Assembly: GCF_047948215.1 (NCBI RefSeq)
Contig: NC_134460.1
Coordinates: 13,327,501 to 13,391,500 of the forward strand
Origin: Lycorma delicatula
Taxonomy: Eukaryota; Arthropoda; Insecta; Hemiptera; Fulgoridae
Length of the DNA: 64,000 nucleotides
Direction of reading: 5' to 3'
Shown here piece by piece: positions 1-11,289 of the stretch (the first letter of the stretch is position 1; every line of letters starts with the position of its first letter). Below the pieces are notes generated by a model. It worked only from the letters and a program-made list of their open reading frames with translations. It ran no database searches and was not told where the DNA came from. A program made the position numbers and the translations under genes.

Positions 1-37
1 CTTTGCGATGAAAAGTAAAATTTTATCCATTCTCTCT

Positions 38-48
<11 letters not shown>

Positions 49-74
<26 letters not shown>
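49..74. repeat. (TA)n microsatellite
   Basis: An uninterrupted alternating TA run, preceded by a short CA run. It is simple sequence of the kind common in insect intergenic DNA. Confidence 0.9.
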
Positions 75-80
<6 letters not shown>

Positions 81-1027
81 CATAATTTTAGTACGAAATA
101 CCATACTATTATAAATGATATATTGGAATTTCTTTTTTTTTTATAAAACTGTAAAATCTTAATCCTCATGTATAAACATTTTTTTTTTTATTAGCTTTTA
201 CTTTTGACGTTGCAACGGAATTGATACGAATCTTTTTAAAATTTATTTTAGAATAAAGCCAATTATATGGGATTTGTAGATCTACAGAAGAAATTAGGTA
301 TTATAAAATGGAGTAATGTTATATCTTAAAATAAATTGGGTTATAATATAAGAAAGAAGATTTATATAAAATCTATGCAAGAAATCAGTGATCACTGATA
401 AGAGTAGAAGATAGAAAGACAAGCTCTAATTCAGAAATGGGAAGAGATCATGATGTAGCCTGTTCTCATCGTTTTTTAAATTGTATGCAGAAGAAGCAAC
501 AAAATTGAAAGAAAACGTTTTGGAGAGAAGATACTTTTTAAAGAATGAGAGTTTTATGATGAATCAATGACCGTTTTCGTTTTGGCAGAATTAATAAATA
601 AGTTAGAAGAAATTCACGTTGGTGGTTGGATAGAATTCAGTTTGCAAGTGAACGAGGATAAAATTAAGGTAGTAAAATATTGTAGAGAATTTGCTAATTT
701 GAGGTATTAAATGTTTGATGAATTTAATATACTAAAGGAAGGCAGTAAAATCTATATAATTTTGTAAAAATCGGGATGGATGAAATTTTAATGTCCTGCA
801 TTCGTCTCTATACGTGGTTGTTGGATATCATCCACGTTAATTGGAATTTTTTTGTTAAAGTTTAGAAAAAAATTTAATGAATGGTTAATTTTACTAGTTC
901 TATTTTATTGTATTGGTAGAAATTATCTATTTTTAGAAAATTTATGAAGTCATACTTCCATTACTATTAAGGAATTGAAAGATAATTACATATGCATAAC
1001 GGTGTCCGGAACTTTTTGTGTCCGGAA

Positions 1028-1061
1028 TTTTTGTTGGATACCTAAAGGTATCTAACAAAAA
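1028..1061. repeat. Imperfect 16-bp hairpin
   Basis: Two 16-base arms (1028-1043 and 1046-1061) are reverse complements with one mismatch, separated by 2 bases. The arm core reads GATACCT. A nearby GTCCGGAA is repeated just upstream (around 1004 and 1020). It may be the inner or outer end of a small inverted-repeat element, but no partner element was found. Confidence 0.6.
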
Positions 1062-3629
1062 TGTCCTACATTTAGAAAACCAGTCGTCGTAATCTCTTAA
1101 ACGTAGGCTCGATCGACAGAAAATATCTCTAAGATATGTGTATATTCTTTATACTCTCAAGGTCTGCGGGTTACGCAATCGCAGGCAAGCCGGCTCACAT
1201 TGCAATCGTAGTCATCGAGATGTGGACCCCACAACAGAAGGTTCAACCACAGGTACAGGTAGATTCAAGTACGAACTGAATGGAATATCGATTCGCCTAG
1301 ATCTAGTCTATTCGTCAGTGAGATACGACTTTAAGAAGACTGGAACCTTAGTTTAACAAACTGGAAATCATCCAAAAGTTTCGATTAGTTACGAAACTGT
1401 GAATCGTGCACGCGATGCGTCCACTGTCAGTCCTGGAAAGTCATTAGCCGGGCAAGTTGCGAACTGCAAATTTTTCGTTCCTTTGTTCACAAAATTATTA
1501 ATTAGCGGCTCTGTTTACGAGCGTACAAATTATAACTCTTTTATCACATTAAACCAAATGATCGCCGTGTACAATATTAGTTTGCTGCTGAGGTAATGAA
1601 TGCACCGTATCGACATTGAAATCATTCCGTGTAAGCATTGAAAATGGTCATGATTATTTTGATAAGTTTGGGGTAACCTTTCATAAGTACGGTAAAGTTA
1701 ACGGATACAATTTTCGATTTTGGAGTAGTGAAAATCTTCATATATAAATCGAAAATGAAAGGGACAAACCGAAAAACAATGTCTAGTTAGGACTACACAA
1801 AAATGTCGTCATCTGTCCGTATTTTTTTTTACATAGACCCACTGTGACTCGACTCGCGTACCGTGTCGACATGTTTGAGAATTTTGCTGTTCCTGAAATT
1901 CTTATAGGCTTCAGATTCCAACGAGATGGTTCTCCATGACGCTTTCATCGAGATGTTCTTGAACAACACTTTCTTCGGATGTTGAATCGGATAAGGAGTT
2001 CCAACTGCATGACCACCTAGATCTCCAGACATCACCACTTTTGATGTTTTTGCATGTGTGTACCAAAGAAAAGTTGTAGATTTGGACGATTTAAAACAGG
2101 GAATTGTTAAAGCTGTTTAATAATGCCTTAGATTCTTCCTAATACCTAGAAAGAGTTTATCTTTTAGACATCTGCCGAGCTACAAAGGTGCAACACTGAA
2201 GCTGACTAACCTACATTAAAACTTGGTGAGTTGCTGTGTTTATTAAAGGAAAATGATTAATTATATATTTTAAAAGGTATTAATTATACATTATTATTAT
2301 TAAGGTTCTCTTAATATAAGTTATTACTTTGGATACATTCAGTCCGGGCACTGTATATTACTTGTACTTAACAAGATGTTTGTAATATATGAAAACTTAA
2401 CATTTTTTACCGTTATTTATAAAAACTGTCTGGTAATTTTAGAATTTGTAGATTGAAAAATCTTTTTAAATTATCAATATGACAAAATTATATTCTTCCG
2501 ACAAATAAATATACTATATTTATTTATTCAAAGTAGTTAAATATTTATTTCGCCGCTTTAAAGAATTCTTTTCAAGAAAGTTTGTTGAAAGCTATAATAA
2601 GGTAACTTGATAAGTAACTCGGATAAAGTTTAGTTTTAAAAAGAACTTTTTTAAATAAATATAGAAGCCTATATTATAGTGAAACTAACTTTTTACTTTA
2701 TGCTTGAAATTTTTACATTTTGTAGTCAAGATAAGAAAATATTTTTAATAATTTGTAAATTTGATGCGGTTTATTTTAGTTATAAAGAATACTACTTTTT
2801 GAATGATAAAATTATAACAGTAATAACAATGTCGCTATCGTAATGAATTTATAATAAATTTATGATATAAAAATTAAATTGAGTTTGCTAGTTGAGGCAT
2901 CACTCACTTATGAACTTACAATTTTAATGAACTTCTAAAGTTTACTTTATATTGGAAACGATTTGAAACAGGCTTTTAAAATAAAGGTTTTTAAAAAAAG
3001 AGCACTGCCTCCCTTGGATAAAAACGTGTTTTTGTTAAATTTCATAAATTTTTGTTTTAATAAAAATTTATCTTTATAAAATTTTGGATTTATAAATTAT
3101 TCTCACCACATTGGTTTATTTACAGTCGGTTCCAAGAAGGGACTGTAAATAAATAAAATAACAATAAGCTCTTGATGAGGGGGTTTCCAGATAATACTCT
3201 CAATGAAACAAACATATACAAGACTATAGTTCAAGTATGATATAAATATAAGATAATAGATAACATCCCTCTGGACCGCTTGCAGAGCGATGTTGAAGGC
3301 CCGTTTACACAGAAGCCCGTCTATACTGGTCAGCGCGTCACAAAATGGCTCAACAACAAAGCGCGGGCGATGGATAGTAAGAAAGTAAGTACTTCATAAA
3401 AAGTACAAAAGTTCGAAAAATCCTGATCTCTGCACTTTCGGTAAAATTAGGCCAAACTGTAATTCTTGGGACTGAAATAAAGGATTAAATTTACTGGTGT
3501 TATATTAAATCTGACCAAAAAAATTGAAAAAAAATAGGGCTAAGAACTGTATCTTTAGTAGTTTTTTTAGAAGTGGGCTAAAATAATAACATAAAAAAGT
3601 TTTAAACAAAATTTGTAGAGAATTTGATT

Positions 3630-4300
3630 CTCTAGCGTTTCACGATTGTACTCGCTGTTGATTGTAAGTTATTCTTCCAAATAATCTCAATAAATTGGGT
3701 CTTCATAATCCCAAAAATACTATTAGCATCATTTTACCAGCTGACGCGTAATTTTTTGCCGGTTGGCCAATTTGGATGTTTCCATTTCATAATCTGCCGT
3801 TTGAATTTTGGCTCAAAATGATGAATCTATTTCATCACAAGTTATTATGCTGTGTAAAAAAAAGAGAACATTATCTTCGGTTAAAAACCGTCGTTTTAAG
3901 TATCGTACAATTGGGAACTCGGGTGTCGTGGTTTTGAGTTGGCTGTTTGGAACACACTTCAAATGCGTTTTGCGGTAATTCAACTAATCATGGATAATGA
4001 AGCGGAAAGTGCCGATACTACTAGTAAATATTTCTGTAATTTCCCACAATTTCATGTATTCTTGTCAATAAAATTATTAATGCAGTTTTGCAAAGCGTCA
4101 GTCTTTGCAATTCCATTCGTCTTCCGCTATGATAAAAATCGATGACACTTGCTTTCCCTGATTTAAACTATTTTTTACGGTTATAAAAATTTTACCGCAC
4201 TGTTTATAACATTCGCGAGTGAACTTCAGACAGTTTTACACCTTCAGAAAATAGAAATCTTATCACAGCACCGCTGTTCTGCTATAGTACAAGTTTTAAT
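3630..4300 (-). pseudogene. mariner (SETMAR-like) transposase remnant
   Basis: Reading the minus strand across about 3860-3630 in shifting frames gives pieces typical of mariner transposases related to the SETMAR transposase: a DE-(x)-SSF-EPK block, then KRQIMKWKHPN, then SAGKMML.VFWD, then an L-x-INS block. This is the middle of the catalytic domain, including the first aspartate region. Stop codons and frame changes interrupt it, so it is dead. The region up to about 4300 probably holds the N-terminal part but is too decayed to align by eye. Neither terminal inverted repeat was found. Confidence 0.6.
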
Positions 4301-4854
4301 CGGACCTGACATTTTGAAATAAATGAGAAGGGATATAATAATTGAAATGTTTTCAAACTTCTGATATTTTATGTGTCAGGGGTTCCAACATGAACGTCAT
4401 ACCGCTGTTCTTTAATTATTGAACGGGAAGGTGGTTTTTCCTGCCACTGAAATCAACAGCAAATTGTTTTCATCTATACATAGATTTTTTTCAATATTTT
4501 TCCACATTTTTACAGTACAGTCTTCTCTTGATCATGCGTCCAGCCCACAATTACAATATTACTTCTTCATATAATTGTTAAAAAAGTGTCTGATAGAGTT
4601 AAAGGAACTTACTTACGTTTTGTCGTATGTTTTCTGGATGGGGGATCAATTAAATAATTTATCTGTTTGATATCTCAAACTGTTGAGACGTTAATTGTTT
4701 TTTCGGTTTGCCATCATTTTCTTTCAACTAAACCATTTTCAAGAAATCTATACATCTAGTGAATGGTGTAATCTTCATCTTAATTCCCCCACTGGTTCTC
4801 GAGTTTTAAAGTAAACAAACAGGAGATTGTTTTGAATTGACTTATACATATTTT
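4301..4854. other. Spacer, nothing recognised
   Basis: AT-rich sequence between the mariner remnant and the first LINE copy. No open frame or repeat that I can name. Confidence 0.5.
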
Positions 4855-4865
4855 AAATTGATTAT

Positions 4866-6241
4866 TTTTTTTTTGTCTTCAGTCATTTGACTGGTTTGAT
4901 GCAGCTCTCCAAGATTCCCTATCTAGTGCTAGTCGTTTCATTTCAGTATACCCTCTACATCCTACATCCCCAACAATTTGTTTTACATACTCCAAACGTG
5001 GCCTGCCTACACAATTTTTCCCTTCTACCTGTCCTTCCAATATTAAAGCGACTATTCCAGGATGCCTTAGTATGTGGCCTATAAGTCTGTCTCTTCTTTT
5101 AACTATATTTTTCCAAATGCTACTTTCTTCATCTATTTGCCGCAATACCTCTTCATTTGTCGCTTTATCCACCCGTCTGATTTTTAACATTCTCCTATAG
5201 CACCGCATTTCAAAGGCTTCTAATCTTTTCTTCTCAGATACTCCGATCGTCCAAGTTTCACTTCCATATAAAGCGACACTCCAAACATACACTTTAAAAA
5301 TATTTTCCTGACATTTAAATTCATTTTTGATGTAAACAAATTATATTTCTTACTGAAGGCTCGTTTAGCTTGTGCTATTCGGCATTTTATATCGCTCCTG
5401 CTTCGTCCATCTTTAGTAATTTTACTTCCCAAATAACAAAATTCTTCTACCTCCGTAATCTTTTCTCCTCCTATTTTCACATTTAGCGGTCCATCTTTGT
5501 TATTTCTACTACATTTCATTACTTTTGTTTTGTTCTTGTTTATTTTCACGCGATAGTTCTTGCGTAGGACTTCATCTATGCCGTTCATTGTTTCTTCTAA
5601 ATCCTTTTTACTCTCGGCTAGAATTACTATATCATCGGCAAATCGTAGCATCTTTATCTTTTCGCCTTGTACTGTTACTCCGAATCTAAATTGTTCTTTA
5701 ACATGATTAACTGCTAGTTCCACGTAAAGATTAAAAAGTAACGGAGATAGGGAACATCCTTGTCGGACTCCCTTTCTTATTAGGGCTTCTTTCTTATGTT
5801 CTTCAATTGTTATTGTTGCTGTTTGGTTCCTGTACATGTTAGCAATTGTTCTTCTATCTTTGTATTTGAACCCTAATTTTTTTAAAATGCTGAACATTTT
5901 ATTCCAGTCTACGTTATCGAAAGCCTTTTCTAGGTCTATAAACGCCAAGTACGTCGGTTTGTTTTTCTTTAATCTTCCTTCTACTATTAATCTGAGGCCT
6001 AAAATTGCTTCCCTTGTCCCTATACTTTTCCTGAAACCAAATTGGTCTTCTCCTAACACTTCTTCCACTCTCCTCTCAATTCTTCTGTATAAAATTCTAG
6101 TTAAGATTTTTGATGCACGACTAGTTAAGCTAATTGTTCTATATTCTTCACATTTATCTGCCCCTGCTTTCTTTGGTATCATAACTATAACACTTTTTTT
6201 GAAGTCTGACGGAAATTCCCCTTTTTCATCTTCCTCTTTTC
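4866..6241 (-). mobile_element. LINE-1f copy A, 5'-truncated, frameshifted
   Basis: Minus-strand copy of the dominant LINE, covering the second half of the ORF (reverse transcriptase and C-terminal region) and the 3' end. The RT part is open at 5220-6182 with IDLEKAFDNVDW, VRQGCSLSPLLFNLY and FADDI motifs. The C-terminal part is open at 4879-5292 in another frame. The break is a single-base deletion near 5295 relative to the full-length copy. The insertion is bounded by an 11-bp direct repeat AAATTGATTAT (4855-4865 and 6242-6252). About 20 bases at the 5' junction (6222-6241) do not continue the family sequence collinearly, consistent with a rearranged junction made during insertion. Confidence 0.92.
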
Positions 6242-6252
6242 AAATTGATTAT

Positions 6253-6560
6253 AAATCTTTGAATTATTTGTCCGTCAGCATCCCGATTCTCGTAAGGGAA
6301 GACATCCGCTTTATGACTATCCCGGTCACCACACCACCTCCCCTTCCTAGTCCTAATGGGCTTTACTGGAGGTCGTCTTTTAGACTCCCTAAACCTGATA
6401 CCAAATCAATCATCAGTTTGGCCTCTGTCAGGATGCCACCGATGGAAATGGCTCGGCAGACATTTCTGTCACTGTATTTATACAACTTACTATCGCTTTC
6501 GTATGGCTTTTTCCAACCAGAACCATCTGCCGTAACTTACAACCCTCAACTATCAGATTC
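6253..6560. repeat. Dispersed repeat, also at 57.2-57.4 kb
   Basis: Includes a block at about 6345-6440 with TGGGCTTTACTGGAGGTCG and GGCCTCTGTCAGGATGCCA. The same blocks recur at 57217-57440, there partly in tandem. No coding potential is evident. It may be an untranslated part of a retroelement. Class unknown. Confidence 0.55.
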
Positions 6561-6829
6561 GCGGAAGTGAGATCTCTGCGCCTTCCTTTAACACCGAAAG
6601 TTTCACAAAAAACTCTTCCGATATCTAACTTCAATTGTACTATGCGCTCAGATCATTACTTGAGTTTTAAACACCAAAGTTACTATTCTCCTACAACAAA
6701 ACAAGTGTTGATCACAACAACGATCCTATAATTCAATTTACTCAAAGTCCTGTTATTTACTAAAAAAATCAAGAAACATGTTCACAAATTTAATATGCTT
6801 TTAATGTAAATATACCCTATCTTTTTCTG

Positions 6830-7110
6830 CTCTGGTCCGCTTTAGGATTTTAGGCGGACTCCTAGCCACCCGGGTTGCTATTCCATCTATACATCCACGT
6901 CAGCATCAGACCCTTTCACCCATTCTCCCCAGGACTAAGAATCTCAAGAAGCCAGCAACTATGTTCCATTTCCTTTTGATTGATCAAAAACAGAATTGAT
7001 TCTCGCAAGCGCTGTGACTACTTCGGTACGTTCAGCTTCGTACCTGGGATAGATATATAAGACATGGTCCACTTCATCAACGGCCCTTACTCCAGGAGCA
7101 AGCGGGACAT
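6830..7110 (-). pseudogene. Possible R1-like LINE C-terminal remnant
   Basis: A minus-strand frame across about 7110-6985 reads VDEVDHVLYIYPRYEAERTE. This resembles the zinc-finger end of R1-like reverse transcriptases (aspartate/glutamate-H-x3-F/Y-x-C-P-R-W/Y-x3-R). The second cysteine position is a tyrosine here, and stop codons follow. The similarity is short, so this is tentative. Confidence 0.35.
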
Positions 7111-7592
7111 ACAATCTGTTTTAATTAATTAATAGAACAAACGTTAATTTTATTACATCCCTTTTCTATGACCTGTATGTAAGCGAGTACGAGTAGACTC
7201 CAGCTTTATCTAGACCTCAGTTCGCTTCAACAACTAAAGCTAATGAACCTCTCAAGTGGTTTTCGAAATAAGAGTATTTTGTTACTAGTGACAGAAAATA
7301 ATGTTGATGTGGTAAATATCCATTTATAAATCAAAAAGTTAGAAATCTAAACGAAAAAAAATTGTGAATTAATAAGAATCGCTAATGATTGTTTGGTAAT
7401 TTTTATTCGGAACAGATATAAACGGATCGTTATTTTGTATCGAAATATTTCTTGCCTGGCTTGCCAGTTGTTCAGTGTTTTTTTAGTGTACTTAGTTTTG
7501 CAGTTTTTATTGTTATTATTATTATTATTTTATATTTTTTTTAATCCGAGGTTTTTCCCGTATGCTTGTACAATTACCGTCTTTTAATATTT
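7111..7592. other. Spacer, nothing recognised
   Basis: AT-rich, with a short TTA run near 7515-7530. No gene-like signal. Confidence 0.5.
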
Positions 7593-7879
7593 ATGAAGAG
7601 GTATTGCGACAAATAGATGAAGAAAGAAGCATTTGGAAAAATATAGTTAAAAGAAGAAACAGACTTATAGCCACATACTAAGGCATCCTGGAATAGTCGC
7701 TTTAATATTGGAAGGACAGGTAGAAGGAAAATATTGTGTAGGCAGGCCACGTTTGGAATATGTAAAACAAATTCTTAGGGATGTAGGATGTAGAGGGTAT
7801 ACTGAAATGAAACGACTAGCACTAGAGGGAATCTTGGGGAGCTGCATCAAACCAGTCAAATGACTGAAGACAAAAAAAA
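7593..7879 (+). mobile_element. LINE-1f copy B, 3' fragment
   Basis: The last 280 or so bases of the LINE: the C-terminal coding end (EEVLRQIDEERSIWKNIVKR block), the stop, the TGACTGAAGAC motif and a poly-A tail running into a TA run. One base is missing in the 'cttataggccacatac' block near 7672, so even the fragment is out of frame. No clear target duplication. Confidence 0.9.
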
Positions 7880-8806
7880 TATATATATATTTAAATCAGT
7901 CTTTTTAAATAACACCTTAAAAATTATTTCATTATTAATGATCATTGATAGTAAATTATTATTAAAGAACGGATAATTTTTTCAACATAGTCTGTATTAG
8001 GTTAATAGTATACAGTTTACTACGTTTGTACGTGTAGAAATTACATTATTCGTTTTACTTCGTTTGTTAAATTTTTTTTTTCTTTTAAAAGACGTGCTTT
8101 TAATTATCCTGATTGATAATTAATTATAGCAAAAATGAGCATTTAATAAACTAATTAATTATGAACATTAATTAGCTAAGTTAGTTGGTTTGTTAGAACA
8201 AACGTTGAACTTTATAACTTTATAAGCTTAACGTTTAATTGAAATTAGCTGCAACAATATCTGATTAGTGTTCTGCTTTTAGGATTTTAATTTAACAGAA
8301 ATTTATTCTCTATTTAATGAAAAACTATAAAGAAATATTTATGTGTGTGTATATATAGTATTTAATTAAGTATTTTTACATTAAAGATATATGAATTATT
8401 AATGTAATTACCATTTTTTTTTTAATAATTATTTTTTAATGAACTGTATTTATTATCTGATTTACTATTTTCATTATATTTTACTTAATCAAGAAAATAT
8501 ATTGAGGATATATGCAGTTTTTTAAGCTTTCACTATTTGAGTGAATGTTTTTAATTAACGCTGGTTTTGAATACTGGGAAACTAATTAAGTATTCTGTTT
8601 TTACAGAATAAATAAAAAGATACAAGTGAAAGAGAAACGCAAGGGATAAATGAAACTAAGTGTATTGATTAAACAATTTTAATTAATTTTATCGGCTCAT
8701 CCTTGCTGTTCTTTTATCAGTTTAAACGATTGTTATCGATTTTATTTATTTATTTTAATTTTATCGATATTACTGTTATTTATTTTTATACCGATTTATT
8801 ATTTAT
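7880..8806. other. Spacer, nothing recognised
   Basis: Very AT-rich with oligo-T runs and short TA tracts near 8341-8360. The short open frame at 8703-8918 overlaps the decayed 3' end of the neighbouring mariner and is not a gene. Confidence 0.5.
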
Positions 8807-10027
8807 AATAATTATAATACGAGTGTTATTCGGAAAAGGTTCTTGGCCTGACAAAGAACAACGAATTTGTGGAATTTTTATTTTCAATGTAAGTAACCTT
8901 GAAATTCGTTACATTTAGAAAAACGACTTTCCAAATTTTAATATCCTCATCACCATGGAATTAATTAAATTTTACAAACTATGTAAAATAAGCAGTTGTT
9001 TCAACTTTGATCACATTCTTTGAAGCGAATTTGAGACCCGTTTCTCAGGTATGGAAAGAAAAAAATAATCTCTGGAAATCTACGACGCAAATGGAACTAC
9101 TTCGAAGCGTATCATGTAATTTTTAAGCAACAACGGGTTACGTATGGACAGTAGAATTGTCTTGGTGAAACAGCATTTTCCTTCGGTCAGATGTGGACGT
9201 ACACTTCAGTCGTCCAGTAATAAAGCGTAATACTCCCAGGTGATGTTATGTCTTTTTCCAGGTAGTGTATGAACATCGCACCACAGGAATCCAAAAAAAC
9301 CTATAGTAGTGAATTTTTCTGCAGATGTTTTCACTTTATTTGCCGCACTTTCATCTGCTACCACCCACTTTCTTTTTTTTTGTTCTCCTGGTCCCCTGGC
9401 CCGGGTCAACAATCAAGTTTACTCAGCCCGGGGGAGCGCCCTTGTGACTAATGAGCTTCCCCCACCTACCGGCATGACAAGTCGGCTCACCTATTCTGGA
9501 TCTTTTTCTTATTCTCATCTTGGACTCCCCACCCAATTTCTTGAACTGCTGTTTTTTCTCCGAGATATACTGGTGAATCCATATTTCATCTGCTATTTTA
9601 AAACTTCGAAGAAACTCAGAGGAATCGTGTTTTTGAATAAGTCTAAACACCCTTAAAAAGTATTCATTTGAATGCCGTTTTCGTCGACTGTTAAAAGTCG
9701 GCAACTATCGTGCGGAAAGTCCTTTCATACCCAAAACATCGTATAAAATGAATAGACACGGTCCAACGGCATGTTTTTTTTTTTTGTGATGATGTCATCA
9801 AACTCGCCTACCTTCGTCGGTGATCATTTAATACGGTATTGTGAATTTTTCTAATTTTTTCCGGTGTCCCTAATATACATCATCTTGAATAGACGTTTAA
9901 ATTAAACAGCTCACTTTTTTCCGTTGAAAATTTTCCGTTAAAATGTAATCCTAATCTCTTATTATGTTCGTCGAGTTTAATCTTTTAAAAAAAAAATACC
10001 TTATTGCTGTTCGAACTTCAGTTTCAT
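8807..10027 (-). pseudogene. mariner transposase pseudogene, LINE-interrupted
   Basis: Nearly the whole length of a mariner transposase can be followed on the minus strand in changing frames. A start region at 10027 reads MDETEVRTAIRYFFFKRLNS. A KIHNTVLND linker lies near 9850-9835. The open frame 9423-9704 contains the DE-x-WIH catalytic block (DEIWIHQY). The open frame 9206-9412 carries VKTSAEKFTTIGFFGFLW. The third catalytic aspartate block reads KMLFHQDNSTVHT near 9170, and a VIKVETTAYF block sits near 9000. Many frameshifts and stops make it non-functional. A 158-bp LINE tail sits inside it (9371-9528). Terminal inverted repeats were not resolved. The catalytic spacing and blocks fit mariner better than Tc1. 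Confidence 0.82.
9371..9528 (-). mobile_element. R1-like LINE 3' tail inside mariner
   Basis: A short GC-rich insert that splits the mariner reading between its DEIWIHQY and VKTSAEKF blocks. On the minus strand it ends in a run of A. It contains CTGAGTAAACTTGATTG between G/C stems, matching the loop seen in the R1-like LINE ends at 24.2, 41.1 and 60.9 kb. It is flanked by CCACCCACTT (9361-9370) and CCACCCAATT (9529-9538), a 10-bp target duplication with one mismatch. Only the 3' untranslated end was inserted. Confidence 0.7.
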
Positions 10028-11289
10028 CCATTTTTCAGAAAAAATTATAACTAATTTATTTTATTCGATCGCCACAAACAAACGATTTCGTCTAAAACTT
10101 CGCAGCACGCCATTTATGTGTCAGTCTGAGAACTTTCCTAACGAATATATTTATTGCAAACACAGATATTAAGATAACGCTAATTATTTCTTTTACGATC
10201 ACGAACCCTTTTCACTAAGTAATTAAAACTAAAAGATGAATGCGAATTTAAATTCTTAAACTATTATTATCATTATTACTGTTATAAAGGAATTTAAGAA
10301 ATCTGCTCATTCTAGGTGAATTTTTGATTTCATATTTTATACAAAGAGATTTTTTTATTGTATTGTAATTATATTTTTAAGGTTTTCTTTGTAGGTGCTG
10401 AGATAATAATTTAATAACTGAAATATTAATTTATTTCTTCCTTATTTTTACTCAATGTAATCAAAAAATTACAAATTACAGCCATTTTTCGTTAAATCAT
10501 GACTGTAGTATTTGAAGGTTAGTTATTTACGCTCAACAGATCGTATTAAAAAAAATTTAATTTTTATGTCATTAAATTTTACCTACCCAATTTATTTATA
10601 TATTTTGGCAATATTTTTAGCAGTAGTTGGAGATAATCCAACTACTATTACTTCATATAATATTATACATCTCTAGATATGTACTGAATGTCGATGACAT
10701 GTAGAATTCGATTATGAATGGCAATGATTAAAGTATGAATGAGAAATTAAAATACAATTTTACTACGATTATGACGTTTTATCTTTTTTGTTTTTTTAAC
10801 ACGTTTTTGAGCTAACTTTGTCCATGGAATAAAGGTTACATTGGGAATGTAGCTGTAAAAAAATATATGTATATAATTTCATATTAGTGACAACAAAAAT
10901 TAGTAGAATATTTTAAAAACTAAAGTGTTAGTTATAATTGGCATCGTAAATAAAAATGAAAAAATTTCGTTATTTCGACAATATATCAAAATAAGTTCTG
11001 GTATAAGAGAATGTATGTTTAATGGATACATCTGAAAGTAACTACTAAGTAACTAAGTAAGTAACTACATGTTACTAACACTGATTTTTTAATGTTTCTT
11101 TAAGTGTGATACCATTTCCTGAATTGCTTTTTGCGTATATTACAGATCTGCAAATACAATTTTTCTGTCATCCTTAGTTTTAAATAAATTATTACGTTAC
11201 AAAACAAAATTAAGGGAAAATATAGTTAAAATCTGTAAAATTTATAATTTTGCATGGCAATACCTGTGTTAGAATGATTTTGCTGATGC
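10028..11289. other. Spacer, nothing recognised
   Basis: AT-rich sequence with a few oligo-T and TTA runs. No open frame longer than about 60 codons and no repeat I can match elsewhere in the window. Confidence 0.5.

Larger units (their letters stand above)
1..3629. other. AT-rich spacer, no gene recognised
   Basis: About 3.6 kb with only short, uninformative open frames on both strands and no recognisable protein similarity. It holds a TA microsatellite near the start and one imperfect hairpin at 1028-1061. A 69-codon minus-strand frame at 1829-2038 has no motif I can name. I see no promoter or exon structure I could defend. Confidence 0.5.

Noticed and set aside
1829..2038. 69-codon minus frame as a gene
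   Set aside because: It looks mildly protein-like (LGGHAVGTPYPIQHPKKV), but I could not place it in any family and its surroundings are non-coding. Left unannotated as a gene.
5836..6570. 244-codon plus-strand frame
   Set aside because: Antisense shadow of LINE copy A running into the neighbouring dispersed repeat. No independent motif.
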